NCBI RefSeq assembly: GCF_017922435.1
Contig: NZ_VDEZ01000005.1
Span: 124,001-188,000 of the forward strand
Direction of reading: 5' to 3'
Source of the DNA: Thalassospira sp. ER-Se-21-Dark
GTDB taxonomy: Bacteria; Pseudomonadota; Alphaproteobacteria; Rhodospirillales; Thalassospiraceae
DNA: 64,000 nucleotides
The position numbers and the translations under genes were made by a program. The notes under the pieces are model-generated. The model saw only the letters and a program-made list of their open reading frames with translations. It ran no database searches and was not told where the DNA came from. This document shows, piece after piece, positions 40,927-51,200 of this stretch. The stretch's first letter is position 1, and every line of letters starts with the position of its first letter.

Positions 40927-42240
40927 ATGCATGTCATGCTGATGACCTATGGGACGCGCGGCGATGTGCAGCCCTTTGTCGCCCTTGGCCGTGGGCTGAT
41001 CCAAAAGGGACATCGGGTCACCATCGCCGCCCCGGAGCGCTTTGCCGGTTTTATCACCGATCATGATCTTGAATTCACACCCCTGACCGATGCACTGATT
41101 GCGCTTATGGATGATCCGCAATTTGCCCGCGCGTCTGATCCGAAGGCATCGACCTTTCAAAAGCTAAGGTCATTATTGGCGATTGGTAAAAAGGCGCGCG
41201 GTCTTCAGGACACGCTGCTTGATGATATTTTCCGCGCCATTGAACAGGGCAAACCCGACGTGATTGTGTTTCATCCGAAAACCTTTGGTGCGCTGCCGAT
41301 TGGCAGGCACTTTGGTATCCCGGTGGTAATGGCGCAACTGATCCCGTCTTTTATCCCGACCGGGGATTATCCGCATATGGGCATTCCCGATCTTGGCGGT
41401 AAGGGACGCCTGGGCCGATCCTATAACCTTCTGACCGGCAAGCTGATGTATCGGCTTTTGAACGCAACGCTGCGTCGGCACATTTGCCGCTGGGCCGCAC
41501 GACGCAACAACGGCATCAATGCCAGGGATCTCGACATTGTGAAATCCTGCCAGTCCGGTGCGATTCGGATCATTCATGCCTTTAGCAATGCCGTGATCAA
41601 TCGCCCCAAAGACTGGCCGAAGCACGCAACCGTCACAGGATACTGGTTTCTCGATGGGACAGCCCAAACAAACCCACCCGATCCGGCAGTACAAAACTTT
41701 GTCGAGCGTCACAAAAACCTGATCTATATCGGGTTTGGATCAATGCCCGGCAATGATCCGACCGCCATGGCAGAGATGATCGCCAAGGCGATATCGCAAT
41801 CCGGTGGCTCGGACGCGGCAGCCATTGTCGCAACCGGCTGGGGCGGCATGCGCGATATCAACTGGCCCGACAATGTCCTTGCGGTCAAAGAGGTTCCCCA
41901 TGACTGGCTGTTCCCCAAGGTCGATATCGTCATCCATCATGGCGGGGCTGGCACCTGTGCAGCAGCCCTGCGCGTCGGCCGCCCGTCCATCATCATTCCG
42001 TTTTTCGGGGATCAACCCTTCTGGACAAAACGCTTGCACAAGCTTGGCGTTTCCCCAAGGCCGATAAAGCCTGAAAAACTTGATGCAACGCTTCTGGCAG
42101 AGCAGATACAGACCGTTTTCAAAACGCCATCATATCGTAACAACGCCGAACGCATTTCGCAGGAGATCACAGGGGAAAACGGCATCAAAACGGCGATTGC
42201 CCAAATTGCCGCGGCAGTCAAAAATTCAGACGGCACTTAA
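40927..42240 (+). CDS. GT1-type glycosyltransferase (UGT-like)
   Basis: A 437-residue GT-B fold enzyme. The acceptor half opens HVMLMTYGTRGDVQPFVALGRGLIQKGHRVTIAAP, typical of sterol/flavonoid/macrolide glycosyltransferases. The donor half has IYIGFGSMPGNDP, then VPHDWLFPKVDIVIHHGGAGTCAAALRVGRPSIIIPFFGDQPFWTKRL, the UDP-sugar binding box with HHGGAGT. Product could be a glycolipid. GGAAAGGA precedes the ATG. It follows the helicase by 43 bases. Confidence 0.85.
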   Translation: MHVMLMTYGTRGDVQPFVALGRGLIQKGHRVTIAAPERFAGFITDHDLEFTPLTDALIALMDDPQFARASDPKASTFQKLRSLLAIGKKARGLQDTLLDDIFRAIEQGKPDVIVFHPKTFGALPIGRHFGIPVVMAQLIPSFIPTGDYPHMGIPDLGGKGRLGRSYNLLTGKLMYRLLNATLRRHICRWAARRNNGINARDLDIVKSCQSGAIRIIHAFSNAVINRPKDWPKHATVTGYWFLDGTAQTNPPDPAVQNFVERHKNLIYIGFGSMPGNDPTAMAEMIAKAISQSGGSDAAAIVATGWGGMRDINWPDNVLAVKEVPHDWLFPKVDIVIHHGGAGTCAAALRVGRPSIIIPFFGDQPFWTKRLHKLGVSPRPIKPEKLDATLLAEQIQTVFKTPSYRNNAERISQEITGENGIKTAIAQIAAAVKNSDGT

Positions 42241-42245
42241 AGCTG

Positions 42246-44168
42246 TCAAAAATCATCCTTAACAATATCCGCATCAATATTATGCCGGATCGCCAGTCGA
42301 AGGGCATTGAGGATGGCGATGATATCAATGCCTTCCTGCAAAAGCGCGCCTGCAACTGGCGTGATATAGCCTGCGGCGGCAAAGCCCATGGCGACGATGG
42401 AAAGCACCATGCCGCCGATCACACTTTGCAAAAGGATGCGGCGCATCGCCATGCTGATGTGAAGGAGCTCGTCCACGGTCACCAACGACGCCTCGGGGAT
42501 CACCGCACCAGCGGCATCCGCCGTGACGGCACTTTCCTTGCCAAAGGCGATGCCGACGGTGGCAACGGCCAGTGCCGGGGCATCGTTGATGCCATCGCCC
42601 ATGAACAATGTCGGGGCCTTGGCGGTTTCTGCGCGGACGATGGCGACTTTCTGTTCCGGGCTTTGCGATGCCAGGCTTTCGGAAATACCCAGCAATTCGG
42701 ACAGGTAGCTGACCTCGCTTTCGCGGTCGCCCGAAAGCAACATCACCTTTTTGAAATGATGGATGTCGCCAAGATGGCCGACAAAGCTTTCGCCCTCGGC
42801 GCGCGGGGTATCGCGGAAGCGGAAGGTCGCGCCATATTGGCCATCAACCAGCACCACGCATTCCAGCCCCGCCGCACTTTCGGGCAGAAGCCCGGCGATA
42901 TCGGGGTCGGATTTCATCAGCTTGTTGCGATGGGTGACGGCAACTTCATGCCCATCGACCTGCCCGCTCAGTCCCTGCCCCGGCTTTTCCGAGGCATGAC
43001 TGACTTCATCAAGTGGCAGGTTGCGGTCGCGTGCTGCCACCAAAACCGCCGATGCCAATGGGTGCTTGGAATAGCGTTCCAGACTGGCGGCAAGCCTCAG
43101 GACAAGGTTGCCGTCCATGTCAGGCCCGGCCATCACCTCCACCAGTTCCGGTCGGCCATAGGTCAGCGTGCCGGTCTTATCGAAAATCGCGGTCTGGCAG
43201 GTTGGCAAGCGTTCCAGAACGGTGGGATCCCGGATGACGATACCGCGCCGGGCGGCGATTGAAATCGCACTCATCACCGTGATCGGAATGGCAATCAAAA
43301 GCGGACAGGGTGTCGCCACCACAAGCACGGCCAGAAAGCGCGATGAATCATCACTCAGATACCCAACGCATATCGCAAATAACAGGGCCGCCGGGGCAAA
43401 CCACGCGCCGATCTGATCACCAAGACGGCGAATGCGCGGGCGTTTTTGTTCGGCCTCGGCCATGACATCCATGATCTGGGCGTAGCGGGAATCACGCGCG
43501 CGCTTTTCCGCCCGGATGATCAGGACCGCCTCGCCATTGATCGCACCCGATAGCACATTGGTGCCCGGTGCCTTGGCCACCACATAGGGCTCCCCGGTCA
43601 GGTAACTTTCATCCATGCTGCCATGGCCATCAACCACAATGCCATCGGCGGGGGCGGTTTCATGCGGAAAGACCGCGATCAGATCGCCAATGTCGATTTC
43701 GTCAATCGCGATATCCGTGATCTCGCCATCATCGGATTTGCGATGCGCGACACTTGGCATGCGCTTGGCCAGGGCATTAAGGGCCGAGGACGCCTTGCGC
43801 ATGGCAAAGCCTTCAAGAACCTGCCCCCCGGTCAGCATCAAAATGATCAGGCTGGCGGCAAGATATTCCGCCAGCACCACGCCGGTAACAAAGGCAATGG
43901 CGGCCAGAAAATCAGCCCCCATTTCACGCCGCAGAAGCTTGATTGCAAGCTGCGCCAAAATGGGGATGCCACCCACCACAAACAAAACCAAAAGCGGCAG
44001 GTCGGCGGTGCGGTTGCCCAGAACATTATCCGGGCCGACGAACATCAAAAGAAAGTGCCCCGCCATGGCAAGCAGGGTAAGGCTCAGAATAGCGCGGTTA
44101 AGGATGGCTGAAGACAAGGCATCATCACACCGTTCCAGAACACCGGCAGGTGCCACCGTGTTTGCCAT
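42246..44168 (-). CDS. Heavy-metal P-type ATPase with TPC motif (P1B-5-like)
   Basis: A 640-residue ATPase. Phosphorylation Asp330 in FDKTGTLTYGRPE, TGE in YLTGEPYV, the hinge GDGINDAPAL, and the soft-metal-type HP-like region around KHPLAS. The transmembrane metal site reads T286-P287-C288 (ATPCPLLIA) instead of the CPC of copper pumps, as in the P1B-5 group linked to nickel or iron. No N-terminal metal domain and no C-terminal hemerythrin domain are present. The last helix has QEGIDIIAILNALR. Substrate is uncertain. It lies 27 bases after hdeD-like, same operon. Confidence 0.85.
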   Translation of the reverse strand: MANTVAPAGVLERCDDALSSAILNRAILSLTLLAMAGHFLLMFVGPDNVLGNRTADLPLLVLFVVGGIPILAQLAIKLLRREMGADFLAAIAFVTGVVLAEYLAASLIILMLTGGQVLEGFAMRKASSALNALAKRMPSVAHRKSDDGEITDIAIDEIDIGDLIAVFPHETAPADGIVVDGHGSMDESYLTGEPYVVAKAPGTNVLSGAINGEAVLIIRAEKRARDSRYAQIMDVMAEAEQKRPRIRRLGDQIGAWFAPAALLFAICVGYLSDDSSRFLAVLVVATPCPLLIAIPITVMSAISIAARRGIVIRDPTVLERLPTCQTAIFDKTGTLTYGRPELVEVMAGPDMDGNLVLRLAASLERYSKHPLASAVLVAARDRNLPLDEVSHASEKPGQGLSGQVDGHEVAVTHRNKLMKSDPDIAGLLPESAAGLECVVLVDGQYGATFRFRDTPRAEGESFVGHLGDIHHFKKVMLLSGDRESEVSYLSELLGISESLASQSPEQKVAIVRAETAKAPTLFMGDGINDAPALAVATVGIAFGKESAVTADAAGAVIPEASLVTVDELLHISMAMRRILLQSVIGGMVLSIVAMGFAAAGYITPVAGALLQEGIDIIAILNALRLAIRHNIDADIVKDDF

Positions 44169-44195
44169 GCCTTATCCCCCATATGTGCGTTGGGT

Positions 44196-44765
44196 TTAGG
44201 CCTGCGCGACCTTACCCATTGCCATCGACACCATCAGGTAACTGAACCCTGACGATAGCAGGTTAACGCCAATCAACAAACCAATCGCCCATGTCGCAGA
44301 GCTTGGCAATTCGGCAAAGATCAGGATACCGGCCAGCACCGAAATCCCGCCAGAAACCAGCATCCATTTCCAACCGGGAAACTGTTTGAGCCACAGCGCC
44401 ATCAGGGTTTCAAAAATCCCGTGCAGCAAAAAGGCAATCGCCAGCAACACGGTCAGTGTCACAATGCCGCCTTCTGGCATGAAGGCCAGCCAGCCGCCAA
44501 TCAGGGCAAAGACACCCCCCTGCACGACATCAAGGCTGCGCCGTGTGGGGGTATCGGCATTCCAGGCCCCGTAAAAATGACCCAGCGCCCCAAACAGGAA
44601 CAGCCAGCCAATCACGGTTTTAAAGGCAATTGTCGTGACAAAGGGAAAGGCCACCGCCAGCACACCAAGGATCAGCATCACCACGCCGACGTTGCGCAGC
44701 CGTTTGCGCCCCTTTTCCAAAAGGCCGCGCATTTCCGGCGTTCCGTCATTAACGATCAAGGTCAT
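44196..44765 (-). CDS. HdeD-family membrane protein
   Basis: A 189-residue protein with six spans and the HdeD layout: RKRLRNVGVVMLILGVLAVAFPFVTTIAF, then a FGALGHFYGAW block and GGWLAFMPEGGIVTLTVLLAIAFLLHGIFETLMAL. In enterics HdeD is part of acid resistance. ATG 44765 has AGGAG 10 bases upstream; a longer frame to 44834 is unlikely. It is co-directional with, and just upstream of, the P-type ATPase. Confidence 0.85.
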   Translation of the reverse strand: MTLIVNDGTPEMRGLLEKGRKRLRNVGVVMLILGVLAVAFPFVTTIAFKTVIGWLFLFGALGHFYGAWNADTPTRRSLDVVQGGVFALIGGWLAFMPEGGIVTLTVLLAIAFLLHGIFETLMALWLKQFPGWKWMLVSGGISVLAGILIFAELPSSATWAIGLLIGVNLLSSGFSYLMVSMAMGKVAQA

Positions 44766-44875
44766 GGTAGGGTGCTCCTGACTACTGTGGATCGCGGCAA
44801 TATCAACCTGAAATTGCTGCAAATTATAGCCCATCTAACGCCTGTCGAATAGGACAAGTTCCCAAGGAGCTGATC

Positions 44876-45781
44876 TTAGCCGCATGCCTTCGCCGCCGTG
44901 ATCAGGCGTTCTGCCACCGCACGCACAGCCGGGCGCTGATCATAGGCCGGCTGCACCAAAAACGTCGCAAGCGGGCTTCGAACCGGTGCAAAAGGCAGCA
45001 TGATCAGGTCGTGATTTCCAATTGCCGTGCGCGCAAACGGCAGGCGGGCCAAAATCACACCAAGCCCCGCATCGGCCGCAGACAGCCCGACACTGTAATC
45101 TTCAAACCGGCGATCTGATGGCTTGGGCCGATACTTGACCCCATGTTCGGCCAACCAATGCCGCCAGCCAGTTGCGTCGCTGTCATTTAAAAGCGGAAGG
45201 TTGGCAATTGCATTTGCATCAAGGCTTTGCGGATCGTGCCCGCCCAAAAGCTTGGGTGAAATCAGCGGCACCAGATCATCAGCAAACAGCAAGCTTGATT
45301 TGGTGCCCGGCCATTGTCCCTTGCCACAGCGAATGGCGATGTCGGTCTGCCCGCCATCGAAATCGGCCAGCCGTTCGGTAATCTCGAGTTCAAGCCGCAC
45401 ATTCAGATCACGCTCGATCTCGGGCACAAGCTTAAGAAACCAGATCCGGGCATAGGATGGCAGCAAACTTATTTTGATGACATCCGGTCCACGGCGTCGC
45501 CGCCAGGGCTGCGCGCCTTGCGACAAAAGATCAATCGCCGCCTGTGTTTCGCGTAAAAACCGTTGCCCATCAGGCGTCGGGCGCACCCCGCGGCCATAAC
45601 GTTCAAACAAATCATAGCCAAGCCATTGTTCGACCTGTGCAACATGACGACTGATCACGCTATGCGTCACGCCCATTTCACTGGCCGCAGCCGAAAAGGA
45701 CCCGTTGCGCGCCGCGGCCATCACCGCAGGCAACAGCGCAAGAGGCGGAAGAGAAAGGTCATTGCTGTGCACCATATGCAC
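44876..45781 (-). CDS. LysR-family regulator (GcvA-like)
   Basis: A 301-residue protein. Helix-turn-helix at about 15-75 (GSFSAAASEMGVTHSVISRHVAQVEQWLGYDLFERYGRGVRPTPDG) and a periplasmic-binding-like effector domain (TDIAIRCGKGQWPG, DYSVGLSAADAGLGVILARLPFA), the GcvA-like subgroup. Divergent to an EamA exporter gene 90 bases away, which it probably controls. The gap contains GTTCTATG and CATAGAAC half-sites. Confidence 0.9.
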   Translation of the reverse strand: MHMVHSNDLSLPPLALLPAVMAAARNGSFSAAASEMGVTHSVISRHVAQVEQWLGYDLFERYGRGVRPTPDGQRFLRETQAAIDLLSQGAQPWRRRRGPDVIKISLLPSYARIWFLKLVPEIERDLNVRLELEITERLADFDGGQTDIAIRCGKGQWPGTKSSLLFADDLVPLISPKLLGGHDPQSLDANAIANLPLLNDSDATGWRHWLAEHGVKYRPKPSDRRFEDYSVGLSAADAGLGVILARLPFARTAIGNHDLIMLPFAPVRSPLATFLVQPAYDQRPAVRAVAERLITAAKACG

Positions 45782-45799
45782 ATCTGATCCCCAAGCTAT

Positions 45800-45864
45800 G
45801 TTCTATGTCAACACTCATGATCGCGCTATCAGCAAGACAGAAGACAAATTCATTCTCATAGAAC
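45800..45864. promoter_or_regulatory. Widely spaced inverted half-sites in the LysR/EamA gap
   Basis: GTTCTATG (45800-45807) and CATAGAAC (45857-45864) form a perfect 8-bp inverted pair with 49 bases between. The spacing fits two LysR-contact regions more than one dyad. Confidence 0.4.
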
Positions 45865-45871
45865 GAGGGGA

Positions 45872-46768
45872 ATGCCGATGTTCTCACAAGCCACTTTGGG
45901 CCTTGCCTGTGCCCTGATTACGGTTCTGTCCTGGGCGGCGGCCTTTCCGTTGATCGGGGTTGCGCTTTCGGGGCTTGATCCCCTGCCCCTTGCCGCTGCG
46001 CGCTTTACACTGGCGGCCTGCCCGGCCGTGATCTGGTTGGCGATCAAACGCCCGGACATGCCCACGCTGGTTGATCTTGCACGGCTTGGATTGGGCGGCG
46101 CACTTGGCATCAGCATCTATAACTGGTTGCTCAATACCGGGCAGCAGACGGTATCACCGGGGGCGGCAAGCTTTATCATCAACACATTGCCGATCTGGAC
46201 AGCGATGCTGGCCACTGTCTTTTTGCGCGACCGGTTCGGGATTGGTGCATGGATTGCCACCGCTGTCAGTTTCTCCGGTGTGGTCCTGATCGCCGTTGGT
46301 CAACCCGGCCCGATGCGTTTTGGCAATGGCAGTTCGCTGATCTTGCTGGCATCCATGCTGTCAGCCACCTATTTCGTTTTGGTTCGTGGGGTGATCGCGC
46401 GATATGGACCCGCCACCTGCACCTGCTGGACACTGATTACGGGTGCGCTATGGCTAACCCCGTGGTTGCCCGACGGGATGGCACAAATCAGTTTGGCTTC
46501 GGTTTCGGTGATTTCGGCGGTGTTGTTCCTTGGTCTTGTTTCCGCATCACTTGGCTATGCCACCTGGAGCATCGCAATAGGCCATTTCGGCCCGGCATCG
46601 GCGGCAAACTTTTTGTATCTGGTGCCGCCGATTGCGGTGCTGCTGGCATGGACTCTAAGCGGTATTACACCCGACATCCTGACCCTGATCGGCGGCATGG
46701 TCGCGATAACCGGTGTGGTTATGTTGCGCATTTCCATGGCAAGATCGGCGCGCAGGGCAACAGCGTAA
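45872..46768 (+). CDS. EamA/DMT-superfamily exporter
   Basis: A 298-residue protein with ten spans in two EamA repeats. The first repeat has WAAAFPLIGVALSGLDPLPLAAARFTLAA and NWLLNTGQQTVSPGAASFIINTLPIWTAMLA. The second has LASMLSATYFVLVRGVIARYGP and GYATWSIAIGHFGPASAANFLYLVPPIAVLLAW. These transporters export amino acids or metabolites. GAGGGGAA is close to the ATG. Likely controlled by the divergent LysR. Confidence 0.9.
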   Translation: MPMFSQATLGLACALITVLSWAAAFPLIGVALSGLDPLPLAAARFTLAACPAVIWLAIKRPDMPTLVDLARLGLGGALGISIYNWLLNTGQQTVSPGAASFIINTLPIWTAMLATVFLRDRFGIGAWIATAVSFSGVVLIAVGQPGPMRFGNGSSLILLASMLSATYFVLVRGVIARYGPATCTCWTLITGALWLTPWLPDGMAQISLASVSVISAVLFLGLVSASLGYATWSIAIGHFGPASAANFLYLVPPIAVLLAWTLSGITPDILTLIGGMVAITGVVMLRISMARSARRATA

Positions 46769-46909
46769 CCAAGGGTGTGTCGGGCCTGGCCCGGCATATC
46801 AGAACTATTATAAAGAAAAACTGATAACTGGTTCACAATTCGATGCTTTGACATGGGGGTTTCAAGGGTCTATCAAATTCCAGACCTTATCCAATCTGGA
46901 TGGAAACCC

Positions 46910-47356
46910 GTGTATTTCACACCGCTCAACAGCTTGGTTGCACGACGCACTCTGTCACTTTGTGTGGCGTGGCTGTTGCTGGTCAACGCGCTGTTTTTCG
47001 GGTTCATGCACGCGCCTGTCGCGCTTGAAACCGTGCCGACGTCGAACACGGAAGTTTCCCAGACCTATGTCCCGCTGATTATCTGTACCGCAAATGGCAT
47101 CAAGACCATTTCGGTTCCGGCCGACCTTGCCGCAGATCGCACTGCTAATCCGCACAGTTCCGACGCCTTTGACGGCTTCCAGTGCGCCAGTTGCGGCCTT
47201 GGCAACCATGTGGTCGGCATGCCGGTAGAACCTGAATTGCCACTGATCCATCGGATCCGGCTGTCTAATCAGGTCACCGCCCTTCACATTACGGCACGTC
47301 TGCACGATTTCTGCCCGATTGCCGCATCTCCGCGCGCACCGCCGGTCGCCATCTGA
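46910..47356 (+). CDS. DUF2946-like small membrane/periplasmic protein
   Basis: A 148-residue protein from GTG 46910; an ATG at 46853 gives 19 more residues and is not excluded. One N-terminal span (TLSLCVAWLLLVNALFFGFMHA) is followed by LIICTANGIKTISVPAD and FQCASCGLG, the two Cys-bearing blocks seen in DUF2946 proteins, which are often encoded near copper genes. The end is histidine- and cysteine-poor. Metal binding by the cysteines is possible but not shown. Confidence 0.65.
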   Translation: MYFTPLNSLVARRTLSLCVAWLLLVNALFFGFMHAPVALETVPTSNTEVSQTYVPLIICTANGIKTISVPADLAADRTANPHSSDAFDGFQCASCGLGNHVVGMPVEPELPLIHRIRLSNQVTALHITARLHDFCPIAASPRAPPVAI

Positions 47357-47505
47357 TCGGAATTCCAAGCACCGCTTTGCCAGTGCCTTGATGGCAACTT
47401 GACGCCACAACTGTATCTGACGGACGTGTTTCTATCCGATCATCATCCCATGCCAGCCGGTAAAACCGGCAACTTCCGGGACATCCCGGTTCACAGACTG
47501 GTGTC

Positions 47506-47531
47506 GATACGCGACGGCATTGCCGCGTATC
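47506..47531. promoter_or_regulatory. 26-base inverted repeat upstream of the Crp/Fnr gene
   Basis: GATACGCG, 10 bases, CGCGTATC. It ends 26 bases before the ATG, so it may be an operator or a leader hairpin. It does not match the TTGAT-N4-ATCAA FNR box. Confidence 0.35.
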
Positions 47532-47557
47532 AGTAAGTTTGCCAATGGGAGATCCCC

Positions 47558-48202
47558 ATGAACAAAGACGACGCCTTGCTTGTATTGGAAAAACTTGCCG
47601 AACCCGCCGTTTTGACTTTGCCATCCGATGCCAGCATCGGACATCACAGCCAGGACCACACGTATGTTTACATTGTGCAGTCTGGGCTGGCGCTGCGCTG
47701 CAAATACACTGAACAGGGGGAAAGACAGGTCTGCCGGGTTTATCGCCCCGGCGATCCGATCGGCCTTGAAATGCTGGCGGTGACCGACCCGTCGCTGGTG
47801 ATTGAAACCATCGCACCGTCGGTGATCAAACGCATCCCGATCCAGCGGATCCGTCTTGCCCAGCAAAATGATGCCCGCACGCAATCGGCTGTGACGTCGC
47901 TTCTGGCAAGTGAAGTCATGGATGGTCAGCAGCTTAAGATCAGCTTTGGTACCGGTTCGGCCATGCGCCGGATTTGCCGGTTCCTGTTGTGGTCTGCCCA
48001 CAATGATCTGGTATCGCTGCCCAACCGTGAAAAGCTTGGCAATATCGTTGCGACCACGACCGAAACCGCCAGTCGCATGATCGCCAATCTGAGGCGCGAA
48101 GGCGCAATTGTGCGCAACCCGCGCATGCCATCGACCATGCGTATTGATCGCGACAAGCTGTGCAAGGTCGCAGGCGACCCGCAACAGCAATCCGCGGCAT
48201 AA
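47558..48202 (+). CDS. Crp/Fnr-family transcriptional regulator
   Basis: A 214-residue protein. A cyclic-nucleotide-binding-type beta barrel (about 20-115: HTYVYIVQSGLALRCKYTEQGERQVCRVYRPGDPIGLEML) is followed by a winged helix (about 145-200: LPNREKLGNIVATTTETASRMIANLRREGAIV). No N-terminal Fe-S cysteine cluster as in FNR is present. The effector is unknown. GGGAGATCCCC precedes the ATG. A strong terminator follows. Confidence 0.85.
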   Translation: MNKDDALLVLEKLAEPAVLTLPSDASIGHHSQDHTYVYIVQSGLALRCKYTEQGERQVCRVYRPGDPIGLEMLAVTDPSLVIETIAPSVIKRIPIQRIRLAQQNDARTQSAVTSLLASEVMDGQQLKISFGTGSAMRRICRFLLWSAHNDLVSLPNREKLGNIVATTTETASRMIANLRREGAIVRNPRMPSTMRIDRDKLCKVAGDPQQQSAA

Positions 48203-48230
48203 CTGGCCGTCACGATCATCAAACAACAAA

Positions 48231-48267
48231 CGCACCGGGATACCGTTCCGGTGCGTTTCTTTTTTTG
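48231..48267 (+). terminator. Intrinsic terminator of the Crp/Fnr gene
   Basis: CGCACCGG-N9-CCGGTGCG followed by TTTCTTTTTTT. Confidence 0.9.
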
Positions 48268-48285
48268 GGCCAACACTAATGCTGA

Positions 48286-51200
48286 TTATGAACCAGGCTG
48301 GGCAACCGGGAAACGGGCGGGCGAGGTCAGGTTGGCCTTAAGCAGGCTTTCCATATCGCTTGCACTGATCGGCTTGCTGAAATAGAAGCCCTGAACTTCA
48401 TCGACCCCCTCGGACGCGATATGTTCAAGCTGGGTTTCGGTTTCAATGCCTTCAACATTGACCGCCATGCCAAATGATCGCGCCAGGAACACGACGGCGC
48501 GCACAATCGCAGCATTGCCATCGGAACTGTCGATATCAATGATGAAGGACCGGTCGATCTTGATCTTGTCCACCGGGAAGCGTTTGAGATAGGCCAGTGA
48601 CGAATACCCCGTCCCGAAATCATCAATCGCGATACGAATGCCCTGATTTCGCAGGATACCGAGCGTGATGGCGGCTTCGCGCGGATTGTCCATCACGGCC
48701 CCTTCGGTCACCTCGAACTGCAACTGATGGGGATCAAGTTCCGTGCGCGAAAGCACTTCACCGACACTCTCAATCAGGTCTTCGTGGCGGGCCAGTTCAA
48801 GCGGCGAAAGATTGACCGATATGGTCAATTGGCCATAGCCCGCATCGCGCCATGCCTTGGTCTGATGGCAGGCCCGGTTCAGCACCCATTTGCCAATATC
48901 GGCAATGATGCCCATGCGTTCGGCCACCGGGATAAAGTCAACCGGGCTGACCTGCCCGCGTGACGGGCTGAACCAGCGGACCAGTGCTTCCATGCCGATG
49001 ATACGATGACCGACGATGTCAATGATCGGCTGATAGAACAGCTCCAGCTCGTCATTTTCAATCGCGTGGCTCAGATCGCGTTCCATCGCCTTGCGTTCCT
49101 GAACCTCGACCTGAAGTTTCGGTTCAAAGAAGTGATAGCGATTGCGCCCCTCGGCCTTGGAACAATAAAGCGCCAGGTCCGCATTGCGCAGCAGGTCCTT
49201 TTCATCGCGACCATCCTGCGGATACATGCAAATCCCGACCGAGGTCGATGCCTGCACTTCATTGCCATCGAGCATGAAACGTTCGGAAATGCGTTCGATC
49301 AGGCGCTGGGCGACAAAGGTCACTTCCTCGACCGAGCCCGGCTCGTGGATCAGAACTGCGAATTCATCACCGCCAAGACGCGCGACCACATCCTCGTTGC
49401 GCAGGCAAACCCGCATGCGTTCGCCAACCCCCTGCAAAAGCAGATCGCCAATCGGATGGCCAAGCGTGTCGTTGATATCCTTGAAGTTATCAAGATCAAA
49501 CATCATCAGGACAAAGTGGCAGCGTTCGCGTTTGCTGCGCGCAACTGCGGCTGCCAGACGTTCCTGGAACAGGGTCCGGTTCGGAAGCCCTGTCAGCCCG
49601 TCATGATGGGCAAGGAACTGAATGCGCGCTTCGCTGCGTTTGCGATCGGTAATATCGGTGATCGATCCGTCAATCAGGGTCGGACGGCCCTTCTCATCGC
49701 GAACAAGACGGGCATTTTCCTCGACCCAGATGATTTTGCCGTCTTCGCGGCGCATCTCGGTTTCAAATCCCTGCACAATCCCATCGCGCAGCAACCGGCC
49801 GATAAACCGCAAACGATTGACCGGGTTCAGATAATGAAACGCCCAGTCATGCTCCTTGGCAATCAGGCTTTCGACCGCGTCATAGCCCAGAATGGACGCA
49901 AAGGCCGGGTTGGCCGACAGGATCGGGCCAAGCGGGATGCTTTGAAACAGCCCTTCTGCCGAGTTTTCGAAAATGCCGCGGAATTTTTCCTCGGCATGGC
50001 GCAATGCCCGTTCGACCGACAGTTTTTCTGTCACGTCCTGACCGATACAGATCACACCGGCAACATCGCCATCTTCGCCGAAATGCGCGCGCGCATTCCA
50101 TTGCAACAGGCGAATTTCACCGTCGCGGCGCTTGAATGAAAGGACCTCATCCTTGATGATTTCACCCGACAGCAACCGGCGCACTGCCATCCGAACACGC
50201 GCCCGGTCTTCTTCAACCAGCAAAAAGTCAAAGAAGTTCTGGCCTGCGGCCTCCATCCAGGAATAGCCAAATGTCCATTCGCATTCGCGGTTATATTCCA
50301 GAATGCGCCCCTCGGCATCGAGGAACAGGATGACGCTGCCCGCCGTCTGAACCAAGGCGCGATAGCGTTCCTGACGCCGACGCAGATCATATTCCGCCTG
50401 ACGGTTCTTGGTAATGTCGGTGATGGTAACGCTATAACCCAGCAGCATTCCGCCTTCGCCACGAATTTCGGTGGCATTGACCCGCACCCAGATCTGGCTG
50501 CCATCGGCCCGGCGCATTTCAATATCGCGGGCCTGAACGCCCTTGCCGGATGCAAGATCGCGACGCAGCTGAATGCGGTCGCTGTCGCTGGCATAAAAGG
50601 TTTCGGGATGGCGAAAATAGGCCTGGGTCACTTCGCGCACGGAATCATAATTGAACAGTGACGCGGTTTCTTCGTTCACATTGGTGATCGTGCCTTCGGC
50701 ATTCAGCTCGATAATACCATGCACTGCATGTTCAAGCGCGCGGCGATAGCTTTCCTCGCGCGTGCGTTCCTGACCAAACAGCACCAGACAACCCGAATTT
50801 TCCAGCGTGATATATTGCCACTGGAAAAACCGCTGCCCGTAATGGACGGTGCGCGGGCTGTCGGTGTCAAATTGCGGACCTTCGTCACTGACCAGCGGGC
50901 GCTGGTCGCCTGGATGCATCAGATCAAGCGGCGATGCCATGCCCATTTCAAGGGCAAGCTGCTCTGCCGCGCAATTGGTGCTGCGCAGGCGACCGTTGGT
51001 TTCCACCAGCAAAACCGGTTGCGGTGAAATCAGCGATCCGATGCCCGATGAAACGGTGGCCTCAATGGTTGTAAAGCGGATATAGGTGCGCCGACCGATG
51101 CTCAGCTTCCAGCCGAACAACACACATGCAGAGTCCCGGAACCCGCATTCAATATAATGGTAGCCGCCAATATCAAGAAGCCGCCCCGAAAGTTCGGCAA

